Below are positions 1 to 9,887 of a DNA stretch of 64,000 bases, piece by piece. The stretch is from Desulfitobacterium metallireducens DSM 15288 (GTDB taxonomy: Bacteria > Bacillota > Desulfitobacteriia > Desulfitobacteriales > Desulfitobacteriaceae). Numbering within the stretch: position 1 is the first letter of the stretch; every line of letters begins with the position of its first letter. The position numbers and the translations under genes were made by a program. The stretch lies in the NCBI RefSeq assembly GCF_000231405.2, contig NZ_CP007032.1:3100001-3164000 (forward strand), given 5' to 3'. The notes beneath the pieces are model-generated. The model was not told where the DNA came from. It ran no database searches and saw only the letters and a list, made by a program, of their open reading frames with translations.

Positions 1-28
1 GCGTCCAATCAAACGATATGGGATTCAC
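1..28 (-). CDS. atpF: ATP synthase subunit b, first 9 codons (partial)
   Basis: The leftmost bases read on the minus strand as a GTG start followed by NPISFDWT, then run off the window. A GAGGGGGG ribosome binding site lies 6 bases before the GTG. Subunit b is the membrane-anchored peripheral stalk of F-type ATP synthase, and it follows subunit c in most operons, as here. The identification rests on this position and on the typical short hydrophobic start; too little is visible for more. Confidence 0.7.
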
Positions 29-72
29 AGTTTACCCCCCTCTCAAGTCTAGTCCATCCATGAATGATTTTT

Positions 73-101
73 ACAAGGGGGAACGATCCGTTCCCCCTTG
101 T
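73..101 (-). other. Perfect hairpin between atpE and atpF
   Basis: A perfect 13-bp inverted repeat (ACAAGGGGGAACG and its complement) with a 3-base loop lies in the atpE-atpF spacer. On the transcribed strand no T-run follows, so it is not a standard terminator. It could stabilise or mark a processing site in the mRNA next to the high-copy subunit c gene. That role is inference. Confidence 0.6.
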
Positions 102-146
102 TTTGACGGGCTGGGACTTAAGACTCAAGCCCAATTCAATTCAGAC

Positions 147-401
<255 letters not shown>

Positions 402-486
402 CTATAAATTATTTCGTAATATTTTCTCAGTAGGCACATGCTCCACTGAAATCTAACAATAACTAAAACGAACTGAACAATCCCGA

Positions 487-1242
487 TTACTCCTCACCCA
501 CTGCTTGGGCAACATAGGCCGTTGTCAGAACTGTAAAAACATAGGATTGGATTGCTCCAATAAAGATACTAAACGCAAGCCAAATCGTATCTGGCAAAAT
601 ACCGCCAAATACCCAAACACCTGGGAGCATTAAAATAACACTAATAAGAATTTCACCTGCATAAATATTACCAAATAAACGGAAGGCCAGTGTCATCGGC
701 TTGGAAATCATATCGATTCCATGGATGAGTACAAAAACCGGATGCGGCTCTAGGAAATGTTTGAAATAATGACTTCCTTGGTACTTAATCCCCATCCTTA
801 CAACCAAGACCATCGTTAGCAACGCTAACGCCACAGTCGTATTGATATCTGCTGTTGGAGACATCCAGGAGGCCCCTTCAAAGATTTTATTCAGCTGCGC
901 AAACTCAACATTATGAAAGAGATTAAGTGTAAAATTTGGAAGCAGTCCAAACATATTAGAAACAAAGACAAACAATATCAACGTCAATAAATAGCCAAGT
1001 AACGGACGTGCCTTTTCTAAGTCCATGTTATCAGAGACGAGTTTGCGTACGAAGTCAATCATCCATTCTAAGACATTCTGCATTTTACCCGGCTTGCCGC
1101 TCGTTAAATTCCGCACCCCTAAAAGCACAAAAAGCAAGATAACGACCATAACCATCCATGTCATGACAAGCGTCTTTGCGTGGAAGGTCATACTACCTAA
1201 ATGCCACAATATAGTTTCCTCATGCATATATTCATAACTCAC
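487..1242 (-). CDS. atpB: ATP synthase subunit a
   Basis: This 251-residue multi-helix membrane protein forms the proton half-channels against the c-ring. The essential arginine is visible as Arg188 in LAFRLFGNIYAGE, and the C-terminal helix pair carries the usual polar residues (GAIQSYVFTVL). The start is uncertain: GTG at 1242 overlaps the end of atpI by 11 bases, while an ATG at 1227 lies 10 bases after GGTGAG and gives MHEETILWHLG. Both keep the whole functional domain. It is co-transcribed with atpZ, atpI and atpE. Confidence 0.95.
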   Translation of the reverse strand: MSYEYMHEETILWHLGSMTFHAKTLVMTWMVMVVILLFVLLGVRNLTSGKPGKMQNVLEWMIDFVRKLVSDNMDLEKARPLLGYLLTLILFVFVSNMFGLLPNFTLNLFHNVEFAQLNKIFEGASWMSPTADINTTVALALLTMVLVVRMGIKYQGSHYFKHFLEPHPVFVLIHGIDMISKPMTLAFRLFGNIYAGEILISVILMLPGVWVFGGILPDTIWLAFSIFIGAIQSYVFTVLTTAYVAQAVGEE

Positions 1243-1594
1243 CCCTTTCTGCCTTCATATATTCTATTATCCCTACAATAAGAGAAACCACAAGTCCTAA
1301 CGCAAATCCCAGGGCTAAACTAAAAAGCCACTCTTTCTGATAGCGACCGACTGCCGCTACAACTAAAGTCACAAACCCAAGGCGCGCAAAAAAGCTTCGA
1401 CGCATTTGTCGAATAGCCATGGAAATTTCTAATTCAACATTTCTTTGCGTATTTTTATAAAGCCATTGCGTATACAAAAAACTAGTCCAATATCCCACAA
1501 TGGCTCCAAGTAAGCCCTCGTTATGGGTCATCCCCATCGCAAGGAATAATCCGGAAGTGCCTAAAAGTAAATAGACAAGTTTACTTTTTGTCAT
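1232..1594 (-). CDS. atpI: ATP synthase subunit I
   Basis: A 120-residue protein with about four predicted hydrophobic segments (near residues 7-22, 30-43, 70-83 and 88-112). Members of this AtpI/UncI family help assemble the c-ring or supply magnesium; they are not part of the final enzyme. Sequence alone is weakly conserved, and the call rests mainly on its place directly before atpB, with overlaps on both sides (14 bases with atpZ, 11 with atpB), which indicates translational coupling. Confidence 0.75.
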   Translation of the reverse strand: MTKSKLVYLLLGTSGLFLAMGMTHNEGLLGAIVGYWTSFLYTQWLYKNTQRNVELEISMAIRQMRRSFFARLGFVTLVVAAVGRYQKEWLFSLALGFALGLVVSLIVGIIEYMKAERGEL

Positions 1595-1811
1595 CGGTCA
1601 TCCCAAGCTTTCTTAAACTTACTACTACATAACTTCCTCCGAAGACTAACCCAACTAAAATAAACAGAAGTTGAAACCACGGTTGGGTTTCCCATCGCTG
1701 ATCGAGATATTTACCCAGCAGATAGCCACCCCCAACTAAAATCGCGAGTGTGGTAGCAATACTTGTACCCAGCGCCATAGCTTTAACCACGTTCAGACGG
1801 TTATCGCCCAT
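1581..1811 (-). CDS. atpZ: AtpZ/AtpI-family small membrane protein
   Basis: A 76-residue protein with two transmembrane helices (about residues 11-33 and 45-66) separated by a polar hairpin containing GKYLDQRWETQPW, typical of AtpZ (DUF AtpI_AtpZ). It is the first gene of the ATP synthase operon. In other Firmicutes AtpZ and AtpI are thought to form a magnesium or calcium channel or an assembly factor; that role is family knowledge and not visible here. The start ATG is followed by GDNRLNVVK and preceded by GGGTGAGG. Confidence 0.8.
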   Translation of the reverse strand: MGDNRLNVVKAMALGTSIATTLAILVGGGYLLGKYLDQRWETQPWFQLLFILVGLVFGGSYVVVSLRKLGMTDDKK

Positions 1812-1951
1812 ATACGACTACCTCACCCTATCACGAATAATCGATAGTTATATCTTATTCGCGATGGCATTTTTAAAATCCTGCTTCATTTGAAAGAAAA
1901 GCAGTTTTTTTCTATACTCCCTTATTATTCTATAAAATTCTGTTTTTTATT

Positions 1952-3079
1952 CTATTGTATCTTTTGTTTCTGGATAATATTTACAATACGGTCAGCTGCT
2001 TTACCATCACCATAAGGATTAATGGCATGAGCCATCGCATGAAAGTGTTCCTCATCCCTTAAAAGTCGATTTAAGCTCTCGACAACTCGCTCGTAAGAAG
2101 TACCCACTAAGGAAACGGTTCCTGCTTCGACCGCCTCTGGGCGCTCCGTAGTATCCCTTACAACTAAGACAGGTTTCCCTAAAGATGGAGCCTCTTCTTG
2201 AATTCCGCCTGAGTCTGTCAAAATGATATGCGCTTTAGACATCAAATTGACAAAAGGCTCATAATCCATCGGTTCAATCAAGTAGACTCGTTCATGTTGA
2301 CCTAAAACCTCATCAACGACTTTCCGTACAGAGGGATTTTTATGGACAGGAAATACAATATAGGTATTCGGATTATTGTCGAGCACATTCGCTAGCGCTC
2401 GATAGATTTGACGCATCGGTTCCCCAAGGTTTTCCCGGCGGTGCGTGGTTACCAAAATCATGCGTCGATTCTGTTCCCGCTCCAGTATTGAATCTAATTC
2501 CCGATCATTGAAACGATAATCTGTATCAACCGTATGTAGCAAAGCATCGATAACCGTATTTCCTGTTACAAAAATCTTCTCCAGCGGCACACCTTCTCGA
2601 AGTAGATTTTGCTTTGCCGTATTTGTTGGTGCAAAATGCAAATCCGTAATCGCACCTGTTAGTTTACGGTTCATCTCTTCCGGAAAAGGGGAGTACTTAT
2701 TACCGGTACGTAGGCCTGCTTCCACATGGCCCACTGGAATATGCGTATAAAACGCAGCAAGTGCCGCGACGAAAGTCGTTGTCGTGTCTCCATGGACTAA
2801 GATTAAATCTGGTTTTGCTTTTGCAAAGACCTCAACGAGCCCATTGAGGGCTCGTGTTGTAATTTCAACGAGAGTCTGCCCTGCTTTCATCAAATTCAAG
2901 TCGTAATCTGGACGAATCTTAAAAAGTTCCAACACTTGGTCGAGCATTTCTCGGTGTTGAGCTGTCACAGCGACCTGACATGGAACCGATTCTTTTTGAA
3001 GGGCTTTAACGACTGGGGCCATTTTGATCGCTTCAGGACGTGTCCCAAAAACCACCATGACCTTAGGTTGTTGTTTCAC
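1952..3079 (-). CDS. wecB: UDP-N-acetylglucosamine 2-epimerase (non-hydrolysing)
   Basis: The 375-residue enzyme interconverts UDP-GlcNAc and UDP-ManNAc for cell-wall glycopolymers (mnaA in Bacillus naming). Visible family motifs are [13 protein letters not shown] at the N-terminus, [10 protein letters not shown] around residue 120 and the nucleotide-binding [16 protein letters not shown] near residue 290. Length matches the family. The start is GTG, 9 bases after AAAGGAGAG. It lies 30 bases after comEB and before the atp operon, as in B. subtilis, where mnaA sits between upp and atpI. Confidence 0.95.
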   Translation of the reverse strand: MKQQPKVMVVFGTRPEAIKMAPVVKALQKESVPCQVAVTAQHREMLDQVLELFKIRPDYDLNLMKAGQTLVEITTRALNGLVEVFAKAKPDLILVHGDTTTTFVAALAAFYTHIPVGHVEAGLRTGNKYSPFPEEMNRKLTGAITDLHFAPTNTAKQNLLREGVPLEKIFVTGNTVIDALLHTVDTDYRFNDRELDSILEREQNRRMILVTTHRRENLGEPMRQIYRALANVLDNNPNTYIVFPVHKNPSVRKVVDEVLGQHERVYLIEPMDYEPFVNLMSKAHIILTDSGGIQEEAPSLGKPVLVVRDTTERPEAVEAGTVSLVGTSYERVVESLNRLLRDEEHFHAMAHAINPYGDGKAADRIVNIIQKQKIQ

Positions 3080-3109
3080 CGTTCGTTACTCTCCTTTGAA
3101 TATTTCAGT

Positions 3110-3586
3110 TTACTGTCCACATTCTTCTTTCCAAGATAGATGAATAAGCTTAAGCTCGGCCTCTTCTGCGAGTTGTTGTGCTAGAGCATCCGGATAGGGA
3201 TTGGCATAGATCACGCGTTTAATTCCTGCGTTAATGATCATCTTGGTACAGAGGACACAGGGTTGTGTGGTTGTATAGAGAATCGCTCCATCAATTTCCA
3301 CCCCGTGCTTAGCCGCCTGTACGAGTGCATTCTGCTCCGCATGAACCGCCCTGCAGATCTCTGTCCGTTCACCGGAAGGAATCTGCAGTTTTTGCCTTAA
3401 ACACCCAACTTCAGCACAATGTTTTAACCCTGTAGGGCTTCCATTATATCCCGTACTTAGAATCTGCTTATCCTTGACAATCACTGCCCCAACTTGACGA
3501 CGCAGACAGGTGGAGCGTTCTGAAACCACCTGCGCCATCTTCATGAAATAATCATCCCAACTTGGGCGCTTCTTTGGTGTGTCCAT
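3110..3586 (-). CDS. comEB: dCMP/cytidine deaminase family (ComEB-like)
   Basis: A 158-residue zinc-dependent deaminase. Zinc ligands His82 (in VHAEQNAL, with catalytic Glu84), Cys110 and Cys113 (PCVLCTKM) are all present. Family members convert dCMP to dUMP for dTMP synthesis; in Bacillus the gene sits in the competence operon and is called comEB. Here it directly follows upp, with the ATG overlapping the upp stop codon, so the context is pyrimidine salvage and not DNA uptake. Confidence 0.9.
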   Translation of the reverse strand: MDTPKKRPSWDDYFMKMAQVVSERSTCLRRQVGAVIVKDKQILSTGYNGSPTGLKHCAEVGCLRQKLQIPSGERTEICRAVHAEQNALVQAAKHGVEIDGAILYTTTQPCVLCTKMIINAGIKRVIYANPYPDALAQQLAEEAELKLIHLSWKEECGQ

Positions 3587-4215
3587 TATTTCGTTCCAAA
3601 GAGCCGATCTCCGGCATCCCCTAAGCCTGGTACAATATAACCATGGTAATTGAGCTTTTCATCCACCGCAGCTACGAAGATTTCCACATCATTATGTGCG
3701 GATCTTACTGCCTCGATTCCTTCTGGTGCAGCGATGAGACACATTAACTTAATGTTGCGAACTCCTCGCTCCTTCAAAAATGTAATTGCTGCTGATGCCG
3801 AACCCCCTGTTGCGAGCATTGGGTCAATTACAATCAGCTCTCGCTCCTCAATATCAGTTGGCAGTTTGCAATAATATTCTACAGGTTTGAGTGTTTCCGG
3901 ATCGCGATATAAGCCAATATGACCTACTTTCGCTGTCGGGATAAGTTTAAGCATGCCATCAACCATGCCTAATCCTGCACGTAGAATGGGAACCAGTCCA
4001 ACCTTTCGTCCCGCAATCACTTTCGTTTTCGTCGTGGCAACTGGAGTCTTCACCTCAATCTCTTCCAGCGGGAAGTCTCGAGTTACTTCATATGCCATAA
4101 GCATTGCAACTTCTTCAACAAGTTCGCGGAAGTCTTTCGATCCGGTTTCCTCATCTCGTATTAATGAAAGCTTATGTTGAATCAAGGGGTGATCAAGAAC
4201 GTGTACTTGTGCCAT
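3586..4215 (-). CDS. upp: Uracil phosphoribosyltransferase
   Basis: The 209-residue enzyme makes UMP from uracil and PRPP. The N-terminus [18 protein letters not shown], the PRPP loop [12 protein letters not shown] and the uracil-binding end [18 protein letters not shown] are family hallmarks. I chose ATG 4215 over an upstream in-frame TTG because only the shorter form matches homologue N-termini; the GGAG upstream is 13 bases away, so the ribosome site is weak. It lies between glyA and comEB, the conserved glyA-upp order. Confidence 0.97.
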   Translation of the reverse strand: MAQVHVLDHPLIQHKLSLIRDEETGSKDFRELVEEVAMLMAYEVTRDFPLEEIEVKTPVATTKTKVIAGRKVGLVPILRAGLGMVDGMLKLIPTAKVGHIGLYRDPETLKPVEYYCKLPTDIEERELIVIDPMLATGGSASAAITFLKERGVRNIKLMCLIAAPEGIEAVRSAHNDVEIFVAAVDEKLNYHGYIVPGLGDAGDRLFGTK

Positions 4216-4230
4216 GAAATACGTCAACTC

Positions 4231-5484
4231 CTAATCTAAATTCGTGTAAAGTGGGAACTCCTTACAAAGACTTGCTACAATTTCTCTTGCTTTTGCATAG
4301 CTCGTCTCATCCTGATTGGTCAGTACGAGATCAATAGCCTCTGCAATCCGCTGCATCGCTTGAGGATTCATTCCCCGGCTAGTTACAGCAGGTGTGCCAA
4401 TACGAATACCACTCGTAACAAACGGACTCGCAGGATCATAGGGGATTGTATTTTTATTAACCGTAATTCCCACCTCATCAAGGATATGCTCTGCATCCTT
4501 TCCCGTCAATCCTTTTGTCCGCACATCTACGAGCATTACATGGTTATCTGTGCCCCCGGAAACCAAGCGGAAACCTTTTTCACTCAGACTGCTCGCCAAC
4601 ATCTTTGCATTTTCCACGATATGCTCTTGGTAAAGTTTAAACTCCGGTTGAAGAGCTTCCCCGAAAGCGACCGCCTTTGCAGCAATTACGTGCATAAGTG
4701 GGCCACCCTGAATTCCAGGGAAAATTGCTTTGTCAATCGCCTTAGCATATTCTTCTTTGCAAAGAATGAGTCCCCCTCTCGGACCGCGCAACGTTTTATG
4801 AGTCGTTGAGGTCACGAAGTGAGCATACGGGACTGGGCTTGGATGAATCCCCGCTGCAACTAATCCGGCAATATGTGCCATATCCACCATGAGAAGGCAA
4901 CCTGCCTCATCCGCAATTTCACGAAGCTTAGGAAAGTCAATAATTCGAGAATATGCACTTGCACCTGCAACAATCAACTTCGGATGGTGTTCAAGTGCTA
5001 ACGCTCGAACTTTTTCATAATCAATAACTTCTGTGTCAGGTTCAACTCCATAAGCCACAAAGTTAAAATACATTCCAGAGAGGTTTACTGAGCTACCATG
5101 AGTCAAATGTCCACCATGTGCAAGATTCATGCCGAGAACCGTGTCTCCTGGTTTAAGTATGGCAAAGTAAACCGCCGTATTCGCTTGAGCACCGGAATGA
5201 GGTTGAACATTGGCATGATCAGCTCCAAAAAGCTTTTTAACCCGTTCCCGCGCTAGGTCTTCAACGACATCAACGTATTCACAGCCTCCATAGTAACGAT
5301 GAGCTGGATATCCTTCTGCATACTTATTGGTAAGCACTGAGCCTTGCGCCGCCATGACTGCACGGCTAACAAAATTTTCCGAAGCGATAAGTTCGATTTT
5401 ATTGCGTTGCCGCCCTTCTTCTTGAGCAATCGCTTCCGCAACTTCGGGGTCTTGTGGAAGAATCCATTCTTTAATATAATCCAT
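4231..5484 (-). CDS. glyA: Serine hydroxymethyltransferase
   Basis: The 417-residue PLP enzyme converts serine and tetrahydrofolate to glycine and methylene-tetrahydrofolate, feeding one-carbon units to purine and thymidylate synthesis. The PLP lysine is Lys230 in [15 protein letters not shown], and [10 protein letters not shown] near residue 31 is diagnostic. Length is typical. The start ATG is preceded by a purine-rich GGAGTAGGAG. It is followed 15 bases later by upp. Confidence 0.98.
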   Translation of the reverse strand: MDYIKEWILPQDPEVAEAIAQEEGRQRNKIELIASENFVSRAVMAAQGSVLTNKYAEGYPAHRYYGGCEYVDVVEDLARERVKKLFGADHANVQPHSGAQANTAVYFAILKPGDTVLGMNLAHGGHLTHGSSVNLSGMYFNFVAYGVEPDTEVIDYEKVRALALEHHPKLIVAGASAYSRIIDFPKLREIADEAGCLLMVDMAHIAGLVAAGIHPSPVPYAHFVTSTTHKTLRGPRGGLILCKEEYAKAIDKAIFPGIQGGPLMHVIAAKAVAFGEALQPEFKLYQEHIVENAKMLASSLSEKGFRLVSGGTDNHVMLVDVRTKGLTGKDAEHILDEVGITVNKNTIPYDPASPFVTSGIRIGTPAVTSRGMNPQAMQRIAEAIDLVLTNQDETSYAKAREIVASLCKEFPLYTNLD

Positions 5485-5617
5485 TTTACTCCTACTCCTT
5501 TAAAAATCTGTTCTATTAACGCTTAAGAACATACTCTTTTTAGAAGGTTCCCCAAATTTTATCCTATTGGACCTAAATTACAATAAAAGCACCTGCTTTT
5601 CAAGACTTTCCTTTAAA

Positions 5618-6169
5618 TTATTCAGGATAAACCGCTCGCGGTCCGCCAATAAGCCGAGGACGAGTACGAGCCATTGTTAAATGGGCTTCCCCAATCTCCT
5701 TAACTTTAAGCCGAATTGGAACGACCACCGGACGCAGATGCATCCCAATAAACGTATCTCCAATATCAATTCCTGCATGTCCTTTAATGCTCTCAACCAT
5801 TAAAGGAGCCTTAAAGCTTTTCCATGCTTTAACTGACATCGCTCCGCCTGCTTTCAACCCTGGAAGAACAGTTACAGGGTCTAGCCCATAACGTTCCACA
5901 CATTCTTCTTCAACCACCAGAGCACGATTAATATGCTCACACCCTTGGACCGCTAGAAAAATCCCCTGTTCTCTTACTTTTTTCAGCAAAGGGGGTAAGA
6001 GAATATCAGCGACCTCAACGCTGCTTCCTTTCCCAATATGCTGTCCGAGCACTTCACTCGTGCTGCAACCCAAGACTAGAATTTGACCCGAGCGTAAATT
6101 TGCTTGTATAAAAAAATCATCGAGAACACTCTGCCAAGTCTCTGCAATCCCTTCTAGCTTCTCTGGCAA
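5618..6169 (-). CDS. ywlG: UPF0340 / TIGR01440 family protein (YwlG)
   Basis: A 183-residue cytosolic protein of unknown function found between rpiB and glyA in many Firmicutes. Family features visible are LVLGCSTSEVLG near the N-terminus, a middle segment FLAVQGCEHINRALVVEEE, and the C-terminal end RTRPRLIGGPRAVY. I place the start at a TTG (6169) 11 bases after AAGGAGG; this gives the usual family length, while a longer frame would overlap rpiB. Function cannot be inferred from the sequence. Confidence 0.85.
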   Translation of the reverse strand: MPEKLEGIAETWQSVLDDFFIQANLRSGQILVLGCSTSEVLGQHIGKGSSVEVADILLPPLLKKVREQGIFLAVQGCEHINRALVVEEECVERYGLDPVTVLPGLKAGGAMSVKAWKSFKAPLMVESIKGHAGIDIGDTFIGMHLRPVVVPIRLKVKEIGEAHLTMARTRPRLIGGPRAVYPE

Positions 6170-6185
6170 GTTCGACTGCGCCTCC

Positions 6186-6635
6186 TTAAAACTCTTCCCC
6201 AGTTTCAATCGACGTCAATAAATCCACACGTCGCGCATGGCGTCCTCCGGCAAAAGGAGTTTTAATAAAAATATCAACAATATCTAAAGCCAAGCCTACT
6301 CCCGTTACCCGCCCCCCTAGGGCAAGTACATTAGCATTATTATGTTCACGAGACATCCGCGCTGAATAGGTCTCTGAGCATAACGCGGCTCGAATACCCG
6401 GGACTTTATTGGCCGCCATTGAAATTCCTAGTCCTGTCCCACAAATAACAACTCCGAGGTCTGCCTCGCCGTTAAGAATTGCCTTCCCAACCTTATAACC
6501 GAACCTCGGATAATCGACAGATTCCTTCGAGTTCGTTCCTAAGTCTAATATCTCTATGCCTTGACCTTCCAAATGCACGCGAATCTCATTCTTAAGTTCA
6601 AAACCACCATGATCCGCTCCTAATGCAATCTTCAC
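6186..6635 (-). CDS. rpiB: Ribose-5-phosphate isomerase B
   Basis: A 149-residue enzyme of the RpiB/LacA/LacB family that interconverts ribose-5-phosphate and ribulose-5-phosphate in the pentose phosphate pathway. ALGADHGGFELK at the N-terminus and the catalytic Cys65 in GVVICGTGLGIS are present, as is the phosphate-binding end GGRHARRV. The start is GTG at 6635, 8 bases after GGAGG; a much longer open frame upstream has no support. Equivalent to ywlF in Bacillus, with ywlG following. Confidence 0.95.
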   Translation of the reverse strand: MKIALGADHGGFELKNEIRVHLEGQGIEILDLGTNSKESVDYPRFGYKVGKAILNGEADLGVVICGTGLGISMAANKVPGIRAALCSETYSARMSREHNNANVLALGGRVTGVGLALDIVDIFIKTPFAGGRHARRVDLLTSIETGEEF

Positions 6636-6741
6636 TTTATCTACCTCCGCTAGCTCATCTAACTTTGTTCTTCTGATGAAAATTCTACACTTTAGCAAGT
6701 AATCCCTGCCAAAGTCGTCAAATATTGAAGAAGTATGCAAA

Positions 6742-6771
6742 ATCATAAAGAAAGCTTGGCCGTGCCAAGCT
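6742..6771 (-). terminator. Rho-independent terminator after ywlE (repeat family D, copy 3)
   Basis: An 8-bp stem (AGCTTGGC/GCCAAGCT, loop of 3) is followed on the minus strand by TTTCTTTAT. It resembles the hairpins at 44336-44361 and 53221-53248 in both stem and tail, so it belongs to a repeated terminator family. Confidence 0.8.
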
Positions 6772-6784
6772 GTTTATCCCTATT

Positions 6785-7234
6785 TTAATCGTTTCTTGTT
6801 AATTTATCCAGCTCATTCTTCAATTCATAGATTAAGCGTTCAATCTGCTCCGCACATTGCTGATAAATCTTAAGCGATCCTCCAAAAGGATCTAAAATAT
6901 CCTTGCCCGATTCTCCCCATACACCTAGTCGACGTATCTTACCCGTATACTCTGGATAAAGCGAACGCAATCGCATTTCCTGTTCCATCGTCATCGGAAT
7001 AATCCAATCTGCTTCTTGAAGAAATAACCGATTAACTCGCCGAGAGTGGTGAGAAGAAAGTTCAATACTCCGCGCTTTCATCACGGTCAAGGCTTGATCA
7101 CTTGCGGGTTGTCCTTCCCAAGCGCCCATTCCAGCCGAGCTCACCTCCACCCCTGGCCCAAAAATCTTTTTAGCTAACCCTTCGGCCATGGGACTACGGC
7201 ATGTATTGCCTGTGCAGATGAATAAAAGCTTCAT
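6785..7234 (-). CDS. ywlE: Low-molecular-weight phosphatase, probable protein arginine phosphatase
   Basis: A 149-residue protein with the LMW phosphatase loop CTGNTCRSPMAEG (nucleophile Cys7, Arg13) and the general acid loop ILDPFG. Thr11 in the loop matches YwlE of Bacillus, where that threonine favours phospho-arginine over phospho-tyrosine (established for YwlE; inferred here). Such enzymes reverse McsB arginine phosphorylation linked to ClpCP degradation. The start ATG 7234 is 9 bases after GAGGGGTG. It sits between mntP and rpiB as in B. subtilis. Confidence 0.85.
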   Translation of the reverse strand: MKLLFICTGNTCRSPMAEGLAKKIFGPGVEVSSAGMGAWEGQPASDQALTVMKARSIELSSHHSRRVNRLFLQEADWIIPMTMEQEMRLRSLYPEYTGKIRRLGVWGESGKDILDPFGGSLKIYQQCAEQIERLIYELKNELDKLTRND

Positions 7235-7282
7235 GATCATGAGCACCCCTCTTCTGAAAAATCATAAGCATATCTTATTGAA

Positions 7283-7867
7283 CTATAACAGCATCTTCAC
7301 CCCGATGAGAACGAGAACTACTCCGCCTAAAACCTCTGCCCGCTGCCCAAGCCGCGATCCGACAAACCTTCCCAGAAGAAGACCACTACCCATCATAGCT
7401 CCCGCTACAATTCCCATCACGACGACTGTAAGCATGATAGGACTCTCCACTGTTCCGAGAGAAAACCCGACGCTTAATGCATCTAGACTGACACTCACCG
7501 CTAAGAAGTAAACTCCCCTTCCTCGTAACGAGATACCTGCGGGAAGTTGGGTACGTCTCAAGGCTTGACGAGCCTCCGAAAGCCGATAAAATTCCGGATC
7601 AGGACGCCAAACATGGAAGAGCATTCTTCCCCCTAGCCAGAGCAAAACTGCTGCGCCAATTCCTTTAGCCAATTGCCCCAGTACCATTCCCATTGCCTGA
7701 CCCATCAAGAGTCCCGCCAAAGGCATAAGGACATGGAAAACCGCAACAATAAGAGAAAGTTTTAAGGTCATCCGCTTTCCAACACCCACGAGTCCAATCG
7801 CTAAAGCTAACGAGAACGCATCCGCTCCCAAAGCAACAGAAAGAGCCAACACCCAGACTAAATTCAA
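7283..7867 (-). CDS. mntP: Manganese efflux pump MntP
   Basis: A 194-residue membrane protein with six predicted helices in two repeated halves. Each half has the conserved acidic motif of the family: ALGADAFSLALAIG near residue 12 and SVSLDALSVGFSLG near residue 125. MntP exports manganese to prevent toxicity. Many homologues are controlled by a yybP-ykoY riboswitch; I see none here, only a terminator from the gene upstream. The position equals ywlD of B. subtilis, between tsaC (ywlC) and ywlE. Confidence 0.9.
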   Translation of the reverse strand: MNLVWVLALSVALGADAFSLALAIGLVGVGKRMTLKLSLIVAVFHVLMPLAGLLMGQAMGMVLGQLAKGIGAAVLLWLGGRMLFHVWRPDPEFYRLSEARQALRRTQLPAGISLRGRGVYFLAVSVSLDALSVGFSLGTVESPIMLTVVVMGIVAGAMMGSGLLLGRFVGSRLGQRAEVLGGVVLVLIGVKMLL

Positions 7868-7892
7868 GCTTTACACCCCCAATCAAAAGCCA

Positions 7893-7921
7893 GAGGTTAG
7901 AATGGAGAATTCTAACCTCTT
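7893..7921 (-). terminator. Hairpin terminator after tsaC
   Basis: A perfect 12-bp stem (AGAGGTTAGAAT and its complement) with a 5-base loop lies in the tsaC-mntP gap. The T-run on the minus strand is short (CTTTTG), so termination may be partial. Confidence 0.65.
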
Positions 7922-7985
7922 CTGTATCTTATGCGTGGGGGCAAGCGCAAATGCTTTTACACCAATTTTCGTATCTTTAAGCTCT

Positions 7986-9032
7986 CTACACGTACCAAAT
8001 CTTCTGACCCGAGGCCTTCTCTAAACGGTTCATAATTGCAAAACCTATACCATTTTTTGAAACCCCTTCGGCAAGGATGATATCAATGCCTTGTTCATCA
8101 CAAAGTCTTAAACCCTCATAAAGGCTAGCAGCAACTTCATCAGGACGTTCCTCCGAACCAAGAACGAAGAGGAGTTCGGGTAATTGACTATGCAGATCTG
8201 AAGCACTCTCCAGTGTACAGATGATCCCGACCTTTTTAAGCCGAGTATGGGCATTTTGAATTTCATCTGTGATACGAGTTAAAATCTTTTCCCGTTCACC
8301 GATCAGGAGATAGAGATCGCCTTTTGGTGCATAATGCCTGTACTTCATCCCTGGTGCTTTGGGAGGCTGATTCTCCGAAGGATGATCAACCGAAACCTTG
8401 CCCAGCACTTCTTCTAGTCTTTCTCTCGTTATCCCGCCGGGCCGTAAAATGCAGGGAATTTCACCCGTTAGATCAAGAACAGTAGATTCGACCCCTACAT
8501 CACAGGCTCCTCCATCCAAAATGAGAGGAATTCGACCTTGTAGATCCTTCCAAACATGAATTCCATTCGTAGGACTGGGTTTTCCTGAGAGATTTGCACT
8601 CGGGGCCGCAATGGGAACCCCTGCCTTTTCAATCAGGGCTAAAGCTACAGGATGGTTCGGCATCCGGATCCCCACAGAGTTCAACCCTGCTGACACCGTT
8701 TCCGGAATAATAGGTGTCTTTGGTAAAACGAGTGTGAGCGGGCCTGGCCAAAAGGCGCGTGCACAGCGCTCTGCCAGCTCACCCCAACCTGTAACAAGCG
8801 ATTTCACCATTTCAAAATTGGACACATGTACGATCAAAGGGTTATCCTGCGGGCGTCCCTTGACCTTGAAAATCTCGGCACAGGCCTGAGCATCTAATGC
8901 ATTTGCTCCTAAACCGTAGACTGTTTCAGTTGGGAAAGCAACCAGTTGTCCCTTCCTAATGAGCTCTGCCGCTTCTTCAATATACTCCGACTCCGGAGCT
9001 TGGCTATCTATATATACTCGTTTTGTCTCCAT
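7986..9032 (-). CDS. tsaC: Threonylcarbamoyl-AMP synthase (Sua5/YwlC type)
   Basis: A 348-residue protein with an N-terminal YrdC domain (AFPTETVYGLGANA, KVKGRPQDNPLIVHV, and SANLSGKPSPTN at about 145) and a C-terminal Sua5 domain (from about residue 230, starting KAPGMKYRHYAPKG). It makes threonylcarbamoyl-AMP from threonine, bicarbonate and ATP for the t6A37 modification of ANN-decoding tRNAs. The two-domain length identifies it as the Sua5 form and not the short TsaC. It is followed by mntP and preceded 9 bases away by prmC. Confidence 0.95.
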   Translation of the reverse strand: METKRVYIDSQAPESEYIEEAAELIRKGQLVAFPTETVYGLGANALDAQACAEIFKVKGRPQDNPLIVHVSNFEMVKSLVTGWGELAERCARAFWPGPLTLVLPKTPIIPETVSAGLNSVGIRMPNHPVALALIEKAGVPIAAPSANLSGKPSPTNGIHVWKDLQGRIPLILDGGACDVGVESTVLDLTGEIPCILRPGGITRERLEEVLGKVSVDHPSENQPPKAPGMKYRHYAPKGDLYLLIGEREKILTRITDEIQNAHTRLKKVGIICTLESASDLHSQLPELLFVLGSEERPDEVAASLYEGLRLCDEQGIDIILAEGVSKNGIGFAIMNRLEKASGQKIWYV

Positions 9033-9041
9033 ACTCTATTT

Positions 9042-9887
9042 TCACCTCATACTGAACTCGGCATAAACAACTCGGTCTCGTCCTCCATAATCCCGAAAGA
9101 CCTGAGTCCTAAATCCTTGTTTTTGAAAAAGTTCCTGGACTGCTTGTCCCTGGTCCCAGCCAATCTCCATTAAGATTCTACCCTCAGGTTTTAGTAACGA
9201 TGCGGCCTCTTCAGCCAAACGTCGATAAAAAATCAGACCGTTCTCTGCTCCAACAAGGGCCATTTCTGGTTCTTTAAAAATTTCCGGGGCAAGCAAGCGA
9301 TGTTCTTTTTCAGGTATATAGGGTGGATTGGTAACAATCCAATCCCAGCGTTCCCCTCGAATCGGTTCAAAAAAGTCCCCTTCACGCCATTCCACTTGAG
9401 CCTTGTTCTGCTGAGCATTGTACCGAGCAACCTCAAGAGCGGCCGATGACAAATCTGTACCGATGACAAAGGCTTCTGTCCAAAAATGAGCAATCGCTAC
9501 AGCGAGTGCTCCACTCCCTGTACACAAATCCGCAATACGGATTTCTGCCTTTGCGGATGACTTCCTAAATTCAAGTAACTTTTCGATCAGAATCTCACTA
9601 TCGGCCCTAGGAATAAGCACTCGCTCATCAACATAAAAACTGAGTCCCATGAATTCCTGATTTCTAAGGATATATTGCAATGGTTCACGGGCAGAACGAC
9701 GTGCAATCAACGATTGGTAATGTTTCCACTGTTCGTCAGAAAGCACCGTTTCCCGCTCAAGATAGAGTTGTTCGCGACGCCATCCTAGATCAAAACTCAA
9801 AAGGAGATCCGCATCCCAGCGTGAATTCTCAACTTCTGCTTCTTTTAATCTTCGCTCTCCCCATTGCAGCACCTCAAAGATCTTCAT
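9042..9887 (-). CDS. prmC: Release factor N5-glutamine methyltransferase
   Basis: A 281-residue SAM-dependent methyltransferase. The SAM site is [14 protein letters not shown] (about residues 120-133), and the glutamine-binding motif NPPY lies at residues 187-190. It methylates the glutamine of the GGQ motif in RF1/RF2. It overlaps its substrate gene prfA by 4 bases (ATGA), a classic translationally coupled pair. Confidence 0.97.
   Translation of the reverse strand: MKIFEVLQWGERRLKEAEVENSRWDADLLLSFDLGWRREQLYLERETVLSDEQWKHYQSLIARRSAREPLQYILRNQEFMGLSFYVDERVLIPRADSEILIEKLLEFRKSSAKAEIRIADLCTGSGALAVAIAHFWTEAFVIGTDLSSAALEVARYNAQQNKAQVEWREGDFFEPIRGERWDWIVTNPPYIPEKEHRLLAPEIFKEPEMALVGAENGLIFYRRLAEEAASLLKPEGRILMEIGWDQGQAVQELFQKQGFRTQVFRDYGGRDRVVYAEFSMR

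Noticed and set aside
1881-1910. Terminator of wecB
   Set aside because: The CTGCTT/AAGCAG hairpin has its T-run on the wrong strand, so it cannot serve as an intrinsic terminator for the leftward gene.
4360-4809. 149-codon plus-strand frame inside glyA
   Set aside because: Antisense to a highly conserved gene and rich in unlikely composition; no start signals.
7868-7985. Manganese (yybP-ykoY) riboswitch before mntP
   Set aside because: The short region is filled by the tsaC terminator, and none of the conserved core is visible.
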